A stretch of 40,362 bases of DNA from DATCRE01 sp964235605 (GCA_964235605.1 CAXSCR010000043.1:1-40362), one strand, 5' to 3'; counted from the first letter of the stretch, positions 15,350-24,092 are shown. Translations and numbers: made by a program. Notes: generated from the sequence alone by a model not told the origin.

Positions 15350-17608
15350 CTCCAGAACACGTAACTTGGCAAAGCTTAACAACAGCGTCTTCTCCCCAGC
15401 TTCAGAGAAGTTAATCTTTGCTTTCCGATCTGCTCCGCTCATATCCATTTGCATTACGGTTCCAAAACCAAATTTCGGATGTTCCACTTTCATTCCTTCT
15501 TTTAAGCCCGATGTGTCACTTGGCTTAAAATCTTCAGGTGCTTTGTAGGCCGTGCTTTTATTAACAGGTGCAGGCGATGAAGAGGTTGAACGCTTGATAC
15601 CATTAACTAGCTTTTTTGCATACTGACTAGGTGGGGGAGTAGACTCAAAACTACCCATCTTAGCACTCACCTTAAGATAACCCGGATCAACATCGTCTAA
15701 GAAGCGACTTGGTTCACAATTTTTTAAGCGTCCAAAACGATAGCGAGTAAGTGCGTAAGAGAAATAGAGCTTCTTCTGTGCACGGGTGATGGCCACATAA
15801 AAAAGTCTTCGTTCTTCTTCTAAATCTGCACGACTTCTTAACATCATTTGTGAAGGGAAAAGATCTTCCTCCATACCCACGATATAAACGTATTTAAACT
15901 CTAGTCCTTTGGCCATATGTATGGTCATTAAGGTTACTGTATCTGGGTCTTTGTTTTTATCTTCATCTTGACCTGTTACAAGAGAAATTTCTTGTAAGAA
16001 TGCACCTAGTGTTTTGTCGGCTCTCTCAGGGTCATCTACAAACTCTTTAATCGCATTTAATAATTCTTGAACGTTTTCATAGCGACTCAATCCTTCTACT
16101 GTCTTATCTTCGTAGAGTTCACGCAGCAAGCCAGAAGCTTTGGCTATTTCGAACGCAGCATCGTAAGCATCTTTATGTTCGATTTCAATTCCAAATCTTT
16201 TTATCAGAACAACGAAATCCTCAATGGGGGTTGCTGCTCTGCCACCAACAAAAGGAGATGGGTTTTGTAGAATTTCCCATATCGATGTTCCATGATCGTT
16301 AGCAGCTACTACTATTTTATCAACCGTTGTATCGCCAATACCTCGCTTAGGTAAGTTTATAATTCTTCGAAATGACGCTTCATCTTGTTGGTTAATTGAA
16401 AAACGCAAATAGGCTAGCAGATCTTTAATCTCTTTTCTTTGGTAGAAGGAGAGACCACCAACAATTTTATATTTTATATTAAGTCTTCGCAATGCTTCTT
16501 CAATAGCACGTGACTGACTATTTGTTCGATATAAGATTACAAAGTCAGAGAACTTCAATTGGTTTTGCATCTTCTCTTCGAAGATTGATGATGCAACAAG
16601 TCTTCCTTCTTCGTTATCAGAAACCGCTTTAATTAATTCGATAAGGGAGCCATCTTCATTGGCAGTCCAAACATTTTTTGGAAGTTGCGCACGATTTCTT
16701 TTGATGACTGAATTTGCCGCATTTACGATAATTTGTGTTGAACGATAATTCTGTTCAAGTTTAATTATTTTAAGATCAGCGTAATCACGCTCAAAATTTA
16801 GGATGTTAGTGATATCAGCGCCGCGGAAAGCATATATACTTTGTGCGTCATCTCCCACTACGCAAATGTTCTGTCGAACTGCTGCTAGTTTTCTAATGAT
16901 ATAGTATTGACATAAATTAGTATCCTGAAACTCATCAACTAACATGTACTGTATTCTATGCTGATATTTGTTAAGTACCTCGAGGTGCTCCTTAAAGAGT
17001 TTATCAGTGTTGAATAACAAATCATCAAAGTCCATTGCCCCAGACTTAAAACACCGTTGGGCGTAGATCTTATATATCTTGCCCATATCGGGGCGCAAGT
17101 TTGCGCTATCATCCGCTATCAGTTCAACATTATTTAAATACTCCTGCCAGCTTATAAGTCTGTTTTTAGCTGCTGATATTCTATTGTAGACAACATTTTG
17201 TTTGTAAACTGTGTCATCAACACCTAACTCTTTTACAATATTTCGGATCAATGATTTGGAGTCATCAGTGTCGTATATGGTAAAGTTATTTGGGTAACCT
17301 AAATGATGCGCTTCAGCCCGTAGTATTCTAGCAAAAACAGAGTGGAATGTGCCCATCCAAAGATTGCGAGCATCAGACCCAACAACTTTCTCAATGCGCT
17401 CGCGCATTTCTTTTGCCGCTTTGTTGGTAAAAGTAAGCGCCATAATGCTAAAAGGATCAACATTATGATTTTGAATAAGATTTGCAATTCTATATGTAAG
17501 AACCCTCGTTTTACCAGATCCTGCTCCTGCAATAAGCATACACGGGCCATTGGGCGTGAGTACAGCTTCTCGTTGGGGTTCGTTAAGTGTTTCTAAGTAA
17601 TCCATCAT
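15344..17608 (-). CDS. UvrD/PcrA-type ATP-dependent 3'-5' DNA helicase
   Basis: This 754-aa superfamily 1A helicase unwinds DNA in nucleotide-excision and mismatch repair and removes proteins from replication forks. Walker A GAGSGKTR is at 28-35, motif Ia LTFTNKAAKEMRERI at about 58-72, Walker B VDEFQDT at 224-230, and motif III/IV strings (GDDAQSIYAFRGA, QNYRST) follow. LMTIHMAKGLEFKYVYIVG and VAITRAQKKLYFSYALTRYRFG mark the second RecA domain. The C-terminal ~50 residues (EGMKVEHPKFGFGTVMQMDMSG...) form the Tudor-like module seen in PcrA that contacts RNA polymerase. Tandem ATGs start the gene at 17608. A TTaaTTTG box ends 8 nt before the start. Confidence 0.93.
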   Translation of the reverse strand: MMDYLETLNEPQREAVLTPNGPCMLIAGAGSGKTRVLTYRIANLIQNHNVDPFSIMALTFTNKAAKEMRERIEKVVGSDARNLWMGTFHSVFARILRAEAHHLGYPNNFTIYDTDDSKSLIRNIVKELGVDDTVYKQNVVYNRISAAKNRLISWQEYLNNVELIADDSANLRPDMGKIYKIYAQRCFKSGAMDFDDLLFNTDKLFKEHLEVLNKYQHRIQYMLVDEFQDTNLCQYYIIRKLAAVRQNICVVGDDAQSIYAFRGADITNILNFERDYADLKIIKLEQNYRSTQIIVNAANSVIKRNRAQLPKNVWTANEDGSLIELIKAVSDNEEGRLVASSIFEEKMQNQLKFSDFVILYRTNSQSRAIEEALRRLNIKYKIVGGLSFYQRKEIKDLLAYLRFSINQQDEASFRRIINLPKRGIGDTTVDKIVVAANDHGTSIWEILQNPSPFVGGRAATPIEDFVVLIKRFGIEIEHKDAYDAAFEIAKASGLLRELYEDKTVEGLSRYENVQELLNAIKEFVDDPERADKTLGAFLQEISLVTGQDEDKNKDPDTVTLMTIHMAKGLEFKYVYIVGMEEDLFPSQMMLRSRADLEEERRLFYVAITRAQKKLYFSYALTRYRFGRLKNCEPSRFLDDVDPGYLKVSAKMGSFESTPPPSQYAKKLVNGIKRSTSSSPAPVNKSTAYKAPEDFKPSDTSGLKEGMKVEHPKFGFGTVMQMDMSGADRKAKINFSEAGEKTLLLSFAKLRVLET

Positions 17609-17616
17609 ATCGACTG

Positions 17617-17624
17617 CAAATTAA
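17617..17624 (-). promoter_or_regulatory. -7-like box directly before helicase start
   Basis: On the minus strand TTaaTTTG (one mismatch to TAnnTTTG) ends 8 nt before the ATG at 17608. The same octamer occurs before hisS. No matching -33 TTTG was found at 19-21 nt. Confidence 0.35.
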
Positions 17625-17691
17625 AACACGGATTTGTCATATCACTTATCACAAACATTTAAAATGAATTTTTTAATAATTCAAATCGATA

Positions 17692-17699
17692 TACTTTTG
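17692..17699 (+). promoter_or_regulatory. -7 box before TcmP-like gene
   Basis: TActTTTG matches TAnnTTTG and ends 11 nt before the ATG at 17711, predicting a very short leader. A TTTT sits at the -33 position with 19-nt spacing instead of TTTG. Confidence 0.5.
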
Positions 17700-17710
17700 G
17701 CTACTTATCA

Positions 17711-18559
17711 ATGTTAAACACCGATTTATACCATTCTTCTATACCATCTTTTAAAGATGATGGGTTCAGCATCACTGCTGCAGAGCCTTGGTTTAAAGTA
17801 AAGGTTCAAGTCATTCAAAATTATTTACGCGCTTTTGTTACAGCTGCTGCTAGCCGTGCAGAAGAAATAATTTTTATTGATCTATTTGCAGGAAGTGGAT
17901 TGTATTCCATCGGCCACCAAAAGGAAATTTTTGCTGGTTCCTCCCTTGCCACTTTAGCTGCCGATTTGCCGATAAGTCAAACAATTTTTTGTGAAACAGA
18001 TCCTTATCAACTTAAAGCGTTGAAAAGTAGAATAAATACGTACTACAAAAATAAGCATGTTATAGTTCTGGCAGCTGATTTAGATGAACGCTATGAGAAG
18101 ATTCACGCCATAATACCAAAAAGAAAAGGCGGAAATCAGATTGCTGTTCTTTGTCTGGTCGATCCATTCTCTATTGAGATTCCTTTTTCATTAATCGAAA
18201 AGTTAGCTTCCGCGGGATTTAATTTTCTAATGCCTTTTACATTTAGCATAAATGATCGACAGAATTGTAGTTACTATTTCAGTGAACAGCGCAGTAAGTT
18301 AAAACAATATGCAGGTAGCCAGATAGAACAAATAAATGCAGCGCAGAGTAATCTACATTTCTACAAACGTTTAATCAAAATATATCAGCGGAATATGCTA
18401 ATGCTCGGTCTAAATTCTTCGCTATCGGTGCATAAGCTTGATTCAAAACTGATGGAACTTCCGATGTTTTATACAGGCTATTTCTCAAAGCAAATTTCAC
18501 CTAAGATAATTCAAAAGGAGGTGCAGATAAGTACGCAACTTCAGTTCGAACTATTCTGA
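17711..18559 (+). CDS. TcmP-like (three-Cys-motif partner) methyltransferase-fold protein
   Basis: This 282-aa protein shows the layout of the three-Cys-motif partner family. It has an N-terminal PWFKVKVQVIQNYLRAF stretch (26-42), the Rossmann-like IDLFAGSGLYS (56-66), a GSSLA motif, an acidic turn FCETDPYQLKALKSR (93-107), and the CLVDPFSIEIPFSLIEKL strand-loop (148-165). The fold resembles SAM-dependent methyltransferases, but activity is unproven. In the known systems its partner is a phage-type Gp37/68 (DUF5131) protein; none is present. The next gene downstream, DUF3109, is cysteine-rich but belongs to a widespread independent family. The ~150 C-terminal residues carry no motif I recognise. 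Assignment is by motif pattern only. Confidence 0.55.
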   Translation: MLNTDLYHSSIPSFKDDGFSITAAEPWFKVKVQVIQNYLRAFVTAAASRAEEIIFIDLFAGSGLYSIGHQKEIFAGSSLATLAADLPISQTIFCETDPYQLKALKSRINTYYKNKHVIVLAADLDERYEKIHAIIPKRKGGNQIAVLCLVDPFSIEIPFSLIEKLASAGFNFLMPFTFSINDRQNCSYYFSEQRSKLKQYAGSQIEQINAAQSNLHFYKRLIKIYQRNMLMLGLNSSLSVHKLDSKLMELPMFYTGYFSKQISPKIIQKEVQISTQLQFELF

Positions 18560-18614
18560 ATCATACATTAATTAAATCCTTAGAATTTAATCGTAATTCG
18601 CAATTGCAAAATTG

Positions 18615-18622
18615 TAACTTTG
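18615..18622 (+). promoter_or_regulatory. -7 box with near-leaderless start for DUF3109 gene
   Basis: TAacTTTG, a full match to TAnnTTTG, ends only 4 nt before the ATG at 18627. Transcription would begin at or within a base or two of the start codon. No clear -33 TTTG is seen. Confidence 0.5.
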
Positions 18623-18626
18623 TATT

Positions 18627-19190
18627 ATGATTAAAGTAGGCGAAATACTGGTTTCAGACGATATACGCGATAAAGAGTTTGTCTGTAATCTCCAGAAATG
18701 TAAGGGAGCTTGTTGTGTGGAGGGGGACTTCGGTGCTCCTCTCGATGAAGATGAATTGCAGATCTTAGCAGATATTTATCCAAAGGTAAAGCCATACTTA
18801 TCACCAGAAGGAATAGCGTCTATTGAGAAGCAAGGAACGCATGTGCTGGATGATGATGGCGAACTATGCACACCTGTAATCGATGGGAGGGAATGTGTGT
18901 ATGCTATCTATGACAAAAATAAGATACTGAAGTGTGGCATAGAAGCAGCCTACAATGATGGAAAGATCGATTGGAAGAAACCCATCTCATGTCACTTATA
19001 TCCGATCCGTATTACTCAGAAAAAGAACTTTGAAGCTATAAATTATAACAAATGGTACATCTGCGCACCTGCTTGTGCGTTAGGAAAAGAACTTCAAGTT
19101 CCGATTTATAAATTTCTTAAAGATCCTTTAATTCGTAAATATGGTGACGCCTGGTATAATGAATTAGTGACGATAATAGAGAAAAAATAA
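18627..19190 (+). CDS. DUF3109 family cysteine-rich protein
   Basis: This 187-aa protein is full length for the Bacteroidota DUF3109 family. It contains ten cysteines, including the N-terminal cluster C-X4-C-X3-CC (C20, C25, C29, C30 in CNLQKCKGACC), then C81, C90, C103, C122, C146 and C150. The spacing recalls YkgJ-type zinc or iron-sulfur binding proteins, so metal binding is likely; the function is unknown. It begins MIKVGEILVSDDIRDKEF, in line with the family N-terminus. It converges on the PD40 gene with only 4 nt between the two stops. Confidence 0.85.
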   Translation: MIKVGEILVSDDIRDKEFVCNLQKCKGACCVEGDFGAPLDEDELQILADIYPKVKPYLSPEGIASIEKQGTHVLDDDGELCTPVIDGRECVYAIYDKNKILKCGIEAAYNDGKIDWKKPISCHLYPIRITQKKNFEAINYNKWYICAPACALGKELQVPIYKFLKDPLIRKYGDAWYNELVTIIEKK

Positions 19191-19194
19191 AGCG

Positions 19195-20265
19195 TTAGGG
19201 TTCAATCATATTATTATCTAATTCCTCATCAACAGAAATGGTAGGCTTATACGGTGAAATAGATGTTGAAGGCGTTGTTGGTAGATCGGCCCTAAATAAA
19301 TCCCGTATATCTTTTTTTGCATCATACGATTCAAAATAAATCGTTTTATCATCGCCAGATACAGAAAAATAACTTTCCTCACGCGCACTATTAATTCCTT
19401 CGCCTAAGTTCACAGGTTCTGACCAGTTTGTCCAGGTACTATCTAATCTTGTTGTTTTAAATATGTCACAGCCGCCTAAGCCTTGATGACCATAAGAGGA
19501 AAAATATAATGTTTTTCCATCAGCAGAAAGAAACGGTGCAAAGTCTGATTTGCTTGAATTTATCATTGACCCTAAATTAATAGGCTCTGCCCATTGATTC
19601 TTTCCTTTTGGTAAACTGACATACAAATCTTGCTCACCGTGTGTATCCTGACGTTCAACTGCCATTAGTAAAACATGCGCATCAAAAGAATAAAAGAAAT
19701 CGATATACGTATGATTATTATAGAATTTTTCGATAGTTATGACCTCAGGTACTTGCCAGCCGTCTTTGGTTTTAACCGACCGCATTAAGGGTTTATTTGG
19801 CTCATATTTATCTGTTATAAATATTATCTCAGTACCATCTGAATTTACACTACAAATAGCATCAGCATATTTGCTATTTATATTTACTCCTAAATTTTCT
19901 GGCTTACTCCAACTATTCGTTTCGTTGTCAAGCGTCGATATCCAGATATCTTGTCTGTCTTTTTGCTTAGAAACATTTTCAGGATGATTTCTTCTACAAA
20001 AGAATAAACATTTTCCATTTGCAGTTATGAAAGGCCTTACTTCATCAAAGTCGCTATTAATTTCTGTTGTTAGTACTGTGAAATTAACATTCTTTAACGC
20101 GGTGCTTGTAAGGTCAATTGAATATTTTGTAGACTGATCGGGTGTATAGAGATAGGAGATAAAAATTATACTTCCCGCTAGGCTTATTGTACCGAGGGCA
20201 ATCCAGCCTTGTTTAATTCGAAGGCTCATTCTTGACGCAATACTTAGCTTTGTTCGCATTCGCAT
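19195..20265 (-). CDS. Membrane-anchored PD40 (WD40-like) beta-propeller protein
   Basis: From the ATG at 20265 the protein has 356 aa; a TTG 12 codons upstream (20301) is also open but less likely. A basic N-terminus (MRMRTKLSIASRMSLRIKQG) precedes one transmembrane helix (ISLAGSIIFISYLY), leaving the rest in the periplasm or exported. The body carries at least three PD40 propeller blades, seen as DEVRPFITANGKCLFFCRR, KSDFAPFLSADGKTLYFSSYG and ARESYFSVSGDDKTIYFES, each followed by a D-I-W/F strand. Such propellers are found next to OmpA or TPR domains in Bacteroidota, including the PorE-type T9SS protein. This one has no OmpA domain, so a PorE assignment is not supported. Confidence 0.8.
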   Translation of the reverse strand: MRMRTKLSIASRMSLRIKQGWIALGTISLAGSIIFISYLYTPDQSTKYSIDLTSTALKNVNFTVLTTEINSDFDEVRPFITANGKCLFFCRRNHPENVSKQKDRQDIWISTLDNETNSWSKPENLGVNINSKYADAICSVNSDGTEIIFITDKYEPNKPLMRSVKTKDGWQVPEVITIEKFYNNHTYIDFFYSFDAHVLLMAVERQDTHGEQDLYVSLPKGKNQWAEPINLGSMINSSKSDFAPFLSADGKTLYFSSYGHQGLGGCDIFKTTRLDSTWTNWSEPVNLGEGINSAREESYFSVSGDDKTIYFESYDAKKDIRDLFRADLPTTPSTSISPYKPTISVDEELDNNMIEP

Positions 20266-20487
20266 AAGAATATATTTAAGTCTATAACTACGATTGAACA
20301 AAAGCTATTCCGAGATAATTTAATAGTCATAATAGTTTTGTTTTGATAGCGGATCGAGAATCAATCCCAAATTCAAAAAAGATAATTCCAATACTGGGAC
20401 ATAAGGATTTAATTAATGATTCATACTATAACAAGTGTTGGGAGGTTACCTGATTAAGTTGTAGAGAAAGTTAAGATGTGTAATGTG

Positions 20488-21933
20488 CTATCTGATTTCT
20501 ATAAGCACAATAGAAAGCGCGGGTAGATTTATTATTAGTGTGTCACCTATTTTCTTTACATCGTAAAAAGGCTTAAGTGAAATTTTTTCCGGTTCACTAA
20601 ATGTATTATGATCTGTGTAGTTTCTGGAGGTGAGAATTTGGCCAGCAACATTCTCATTCATGTCTTGAATGTTGATCTTTACCGATATTGTATTTACAGG
20701 ATCTATGTTTACAGCAGAGACATGAATGCGACCCGCTTTATCTCTTGATGCAGAAGCATTTATTGAAGGTAAGATTTGCCCATTAAACGCATAATTACTG
20801 ACTTGAAAGTCTAGGGAAATTAATATTGCATCTTGATGTACTTGATACATATCAAACACATGATATGTAGGGGTTAGAATCATTTTTTCCTTATCTGTTA
20901 GAATCAGTGCTTGTAATACATTAACAGTTTGCGCAAGGTTCGCCATTCGTATTCGTGCTGCATGGTTGTTAAAAATATTGAGTGTTGTCGCTGCGATTAG
21001 AGCATCCCGTAAGGTGTTTTGCTGATATAAAAACGATGGATTAGTTCCAGGTTCGGCATCTGTCCATATTCCCCATTCATCAATAACCAACGCAATTTTT
21101 TTATGTGGATCATATTGGTCCATGATCATGCCATGCTTGGTTATTAACTCTTCCATGAAAAGACAATTTTTCATAGAGGAGAAATAAATTCTTTCATCAA
21201 ATCCTGTTGCAGGTCCTTTATGATTCCAATCTATTCCCGTTGTGTAATAGTGCAATGAGACACCCCACATTAAATGAAAAGGAATTTTCTTCATTAGCGT
21301 TTCCATCCAATGGTAATCATCGCTGTTCGGTCCGCCTGCTATTCTTCGTAAATGTGTATCGCCATAATTGCGTGCATACGTAGCATAGCGTCTATATTGA
21401 TCTGCATAGTAATCGGCAGTCATGTGGCCACCACACCCCCAGTTCTCATTGCCAACGCCCCAGTATTTTACATTCCAAGGTTTTTCATGTCCATTTTGCT
21501 TTCTCAATTCAGCCATGGCACTAGTGCCATTGAAGTTGAGATACTCTATCCATTTGCTCATCTCGTTCACAGAGCCACTTCCTACATTTCCACATATATA
21601 GGGTTCTGTATCTAGAAGTTCACACAAGTCAAGAAATTCATGCGTTCCGAAACTATTGTCTTCAACTTCACCGCCCCAATGGGTGTTGATCATCTTTGGT
21701 CTGTTCGCGCTAACACCAATGCCATCTTGCCAATGATACTCATCTGCAAAACAACCCCCTGGCCATCTTAATATTGGAATTTTTATTTTCTTAAGTGCTT
21801 CAACAACATCCATCCGAATTCCTTTTGTATTTCTGATGGTAGAATCTTCGCCTACCCAGAATCCTTCATAGATACAGCGACCAAGGTGCTCTGCGAAATG
21901 GCCGTAGATGTTTTTGTTAATCGTGATTTCCAA
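20488..21933 (-). CDS. GH51 alpha-L-arabinofuranosidase without signal peptide
   Basis: This glycoside hydrolase family 51 enzyme releases terminal arabinofuranose from arabinan, arabinoxylan or oligosaccharides. The acid/base glutamate is E163 in WGVGNENWGCGG and the nucleophile is E286 in VIDEWG; the C-terminal beta-sandwich domain is complete. The first residues, MEITINKNIYGHFAEHLGRCIYEGFW, already lie in the catalytic fold, and the only available start is TTG at 21933, preceded in frame by a stop about 20 nt upstream (TAG). Many Bacteroidota homologues carry a signal peptide and some extra N-terminal residues, so this gene is either a cytoplasmic form or has lost its 5' end. No SusC/SusD or sugar transport genes accompany it. 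Confidence 0.85.
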   Translation of the reverse strand: MEITINKNIYGHFAEHLGRCIYEGFWVGEDSTIRNTKGIRMDVVEALKKIKIPILRWPGGCFADEYHWQDGIGVSANRPKMINTHWGGEVEDNSFGTHEFLDLCELLDTEPYICGNVGSGSVNEMSKWIEYLNFNGTSAMAELRKQNGHEKPWNVKYWGVGNENWGCGGHMTADYYADQYRRYATYARNYGDTHLRRIAGGPNSDDYHWMETLMKKIPFHLMWGVSLHYYTTGIDWNHKGPATGFDERIYFSSMKNCLFMEELITKHGMIMDQYDPHKKIALVIDEWGIWTDAEPGTNPSFLYQQNTLRDALIAATTLNIFNNHAARIRMANLAQTVNVLQALILTDKEKMILTPTYHVFDMYQVHQDAILISLDFQVSNYAFNGQILPSINASASRDKAGRIHVSAVNIDPVNTISVKINIQDMNENVAGQILTSRNYTDHNTFSEPEKISLKPFYDVKKIGDTLIINLPALSIVLIEIR

Positions 21934-21994
21934 AGTAAATATTAGGATAACCTATATGCTACTAAAAGCTTGCCACGCCATATTACTGGTAGCA

Positions 21995-22026
21995 AACAAA
22001 AAAGCCCAGTATCTCTACCGGGCTTT
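21995..22026 (-). terminator. Rho-independent terminator after accC
   Basis: AAAGCCC (22001-22007) pairs with GGGCTTT (22020-22026) around a 12-nt loop. Read on the minus strand it is followed by TTTTTTG. It ends the efp-accB-accC transcript and isolates the GH51 gene. Confidence 0.82.
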
Positions 22027-22042
22027 CTATTCTATTCATTCA

Positions 22043-23392
22043 TTATTGTAATTCAGAGAAGTCAAATGAAGTCTCCAAGAAACTGGTATTAAACTTACCA
22101 GATTTAAATACGGCGTTGTCCATTAATTTAATGTGAAAAGGTATTGTTGTTTTGATACCTTCAATTACAAATTCTTGCAATGCCCTTTTCATTCTAGTCA
22201 TAACTTCATCGCGTGATTGGCCAGTGACAATAAGTTTGGCAATCATAGAGTCGTAGTTAGGTGGAATTGTATATCCAGCATAGACGTGACTATCTATTCT
22301 AATGCCATGGCCACCGGGCATGTGTAAGTTTGTAATTTTTCCTGGTGATGGGCGGAATCCATTGGCAGGATCTTCGGCATTGATTCGGCATTCCATAGCA
22401 TACAAGTTTGGAAAATAATTTGTTCCAGATATTGGAACGCCTGCCGCTACTTTGATTTGTTCTTTTATAAGATCAAAATCTGTTACTTCTTCGGTGATTG
22501 GATGTTCAACTTGAATACGTGTATTCATTTCCATAAAATAGAAGTCGCCATGCTTGTCAACAAGAAATTCAATCGTTCCAACGCCTTCATACTTTATAGC
22601 ACGTGCGCCTTTAATAGCAGCTTCACCCATGCGCTCACGTAAATCTTGATTAACAATAGGTGACGGCGTTTCTTCAACAAGTTTTTGGTGCCTACGTTGC
22701 ACGGAGCAATCGCGTTCAGAAAGATGGCACGCTTTGCCATACTGATCTCCTACTAATTGAATTTCAATGTGACGAGGCTCTTCAATATATTTTTCTAAAT
22801 ATAACCCATCATTTCCAAATGATGCAGCGGCTTCGCGCTTGGCATCATCCCATGCTTTTTTAAAATCTTTTTCACTGTGGATGATGCGCATGCCTTTTCC
22901 ACCACCACCCGCAGTTGCCTTTACAATTACGGGGTACTTGATTGTTTTAGCGAGCTTAATTCCCTCTTCTATAGAACTTAACAATCCATCTGATCCAGGG
23001 ATAACAGGTACACCTGCTTTCCTCATGGTATCTTTTGCAGTAGCCTTATCACCCATTGCTTCTATCATGGCAGGCGTGGGGCCAATAAATTTTATACCGT
23101 ACTCCTGGCAAATGGCAGAGAACTCAGCACGTTCAGAAAGAAATCCATATCCGGGATGAATGGCATCAGCATTTGTAATTTCTGCTGCAGAAATTATGCG
23201 TGGTATATTTAGGTATGAGTCTTTGCTCGGTGCATCACCAATACAGACTGCCTCGTCGGCAAATCTTACGTGAAGACTTTCACGATCGACGGTGGAATAG
23301 ACAGCTACTGTTTTAATATCCATCTCTTTGCAAGTGCGTATTACGCGCAATGCAATTTCGCCACGGTTTGCTATTAGTATTTTTTTAAACAC
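22043..23392 (-). CDS. accC: Acetyl-CoA carboxylase, biotin carboxylase subunit
   Basis: This 449-aa ATP-grasp enzyme carboxylates the biotin on AccB using bicarbonate and ATP, the first half-reaction of malonyl-CoA synthesis. It begins MFKKILIANRGEIALRVIR, the canonical AccC N-terminus, which fixes the start at a GTG codon (23390-23392). The glycine-rich ATP loop GGGGKGMR is at about 162-169 and the catalytic segment MEMNTRIQVEHPITEEV at about 286-302. The gene is 93 nt behind accB; that gap contains two small inverted repeats (CTACCAA/TTGGTAG at 23424-23439; CTACAATT/AATTGTAG at 23440-23479). A strong terminator follows. Confidence 0.96.
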   Translation of the reverse strand: MFKKILIANRGEIALRVIRTCKEMDIKTVAVYSTVDRESLHVRFADEAVCIGDAPSKDSYLNIPRIISAAEITNADAIHPGYGFLSERAEFSAICQEYGIKFIGPTPAMIEAMGDKATAKDTMRKAGVPVIPGSDGLLSSIEEGIKLAKTIKYPVIVKATAGGGGKGMRIIHSEKDFKKAWDDAKREAAASFGNDGLYLEKYIEEPRHIEIQLVGDQYGKACHLSERDCSVQRRHQKLVEETPSPIVNQDLRERMGEAAIKGARAIKYEGVGTIEFLVDKHGDFYFMEMNTRIQVEHPITEEVTDFDLIKEQIKVAAGVPISGTNYFPNLYAMECRINAEDPANGFRPSPGKITNLHMPGGHGIRIDSHVYAGYTIPPNYDSMIAKLIVTGQSRDEVMTRMKRALQEFVIEGIKTTIPFHIKLMDNAVFKSGKFNTSFLETSFDFSELQ

Positions 23393-23423
23393 AACTTTTG
23401 GGTTAAGTTATTATTGATTGCAT

Positions 23424-23479
23424 CTACCAATGTTGGTAGCTACAATTGACAATCGCCTGATTAGTACTAGTAATTGTAG
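23424..23479. repeat. Two adjacent inverted repeats between accB and accC
   Basis: CTACCAA-tg-TTGGTAG at 23424-23439 is followed directly by CTACAATT (23440-23447) paired with AATTGTAG (23472-23479). They lie inside the accB-accC gap and have no T-run, so they may tune stability or processing of the mRNA rather than end it. Confidence 0.5.
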
Positions 23480-23485
23480 TGTAAA

Positions 23486-24079
23486 TTAATCGGGGTCAAC
23501 AACAAAAAGTATTTGATCGTATTCAACGGGGGATGAATTTTCTACAGCAGCCTTTACAATTGTTCCAGAAACTTCAGATTCAATTTCATTGAAGAGTTTC
23601 ATGGCTTCAATAATACACACAGGTTGGCCCTTTGTAACTTTATCACCAACAGAAACCATTGGAGGCGTGTCAGGATTTCCTGAACGATAGAATGTTCCGA
23701 TCATGGGTGATTTTATTTCCAGCATTTTCTTACCTGCTGGTATTTCTGCAACGGTTGATTTCTCGGCTAGCTGGGCTACGGGAGGTGATGTAACAATTTG
23801 AGCCGGTGCAGCAGGGGCTTGGGTCATTACAGGAACGGGTGATGACTTAAACACTTTTTGATCCGGCTCGCGTTTTACATGAAGTTTTAATTCTTTCGTC
23901 TCAATATTTACTTCATTTAAACCTGTCTTAGAAATAAAATCAATTAGATCTCTTATTTCAATAGTTTTCATTTCTGATTGATGAGGTGATACGGATCTTG
24001 ATGGTGTAACCGAGATCTTATCATCTTTTTTTGAAGAACTCTTTGGTTGATTTTTTTTTAATGCTCTGCTTTTGCTCAT
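23486..24079 (-). CDS. accB: Acetyl-CoA carboxylase, biotin carboxyl carrier protein
   Basis: This protein carries the biotin of acetyl-CoA carboxylase. The biotinyl lysine is in CIIEAMKLFNEIE (K161 in the 197-aa frame), within a complete lipoyl/biotinyl domain preceded by a Pro/Ala-rich linker (about 80-115). Two starts are possible. ATG at 24079 gives 197 aa with a Lys/Ser-rich 36-residue lead. ATG at 23971 gives 161 aa beginning MKTIEIRDLIDFISKTG, which is the family's conserved N-terminus. The long frame starts 13 nt after the efp stop, suggesting operon continuity, so it is kept here, but the short form may be the main product. Confidence 0.92.
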   Translation of the reverse strand: MSKSRALKKNQPKSSSKKDDKISVTPSRSVSPHQSEMKTIEIRDLIDFISKTGLNEVNIETKELKLHVKREPDQKVFKSSPVPVMTQAPAAPAQIVTSPPVAQLAEKSTVAEIPAGKKMLEIKSPMIGTFYRSGNPDTPPMVSVGDKVTKGQPVCIIEAMKLFNEIESEVSGTIVKAAVENSSPVEYDQILFVVDPD

Positions 24080-24092
24080 AAATGCATTTATT

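Noticed and set aside
18627..19190. DUF3109 as the three-Cys partner of the TcmP-like protein
   Set aside because: DUF3109 is widespread in Bacteroidota without TcmP, and known partners are DUF5131-type proteins. It is kept only as a question in the findings.
19195..20265. PorE (T9SS) identity for the PD40 protein
   Set aside because: PorE-type proteins add TPR and OmpA domains. Only PD40 blades and one membrane helix are seen here.
22839..23159. 106-aa open frame antisense to accC
   Set aside because: accC is full length and conserved through this stretch; the antisense frame has no family features.
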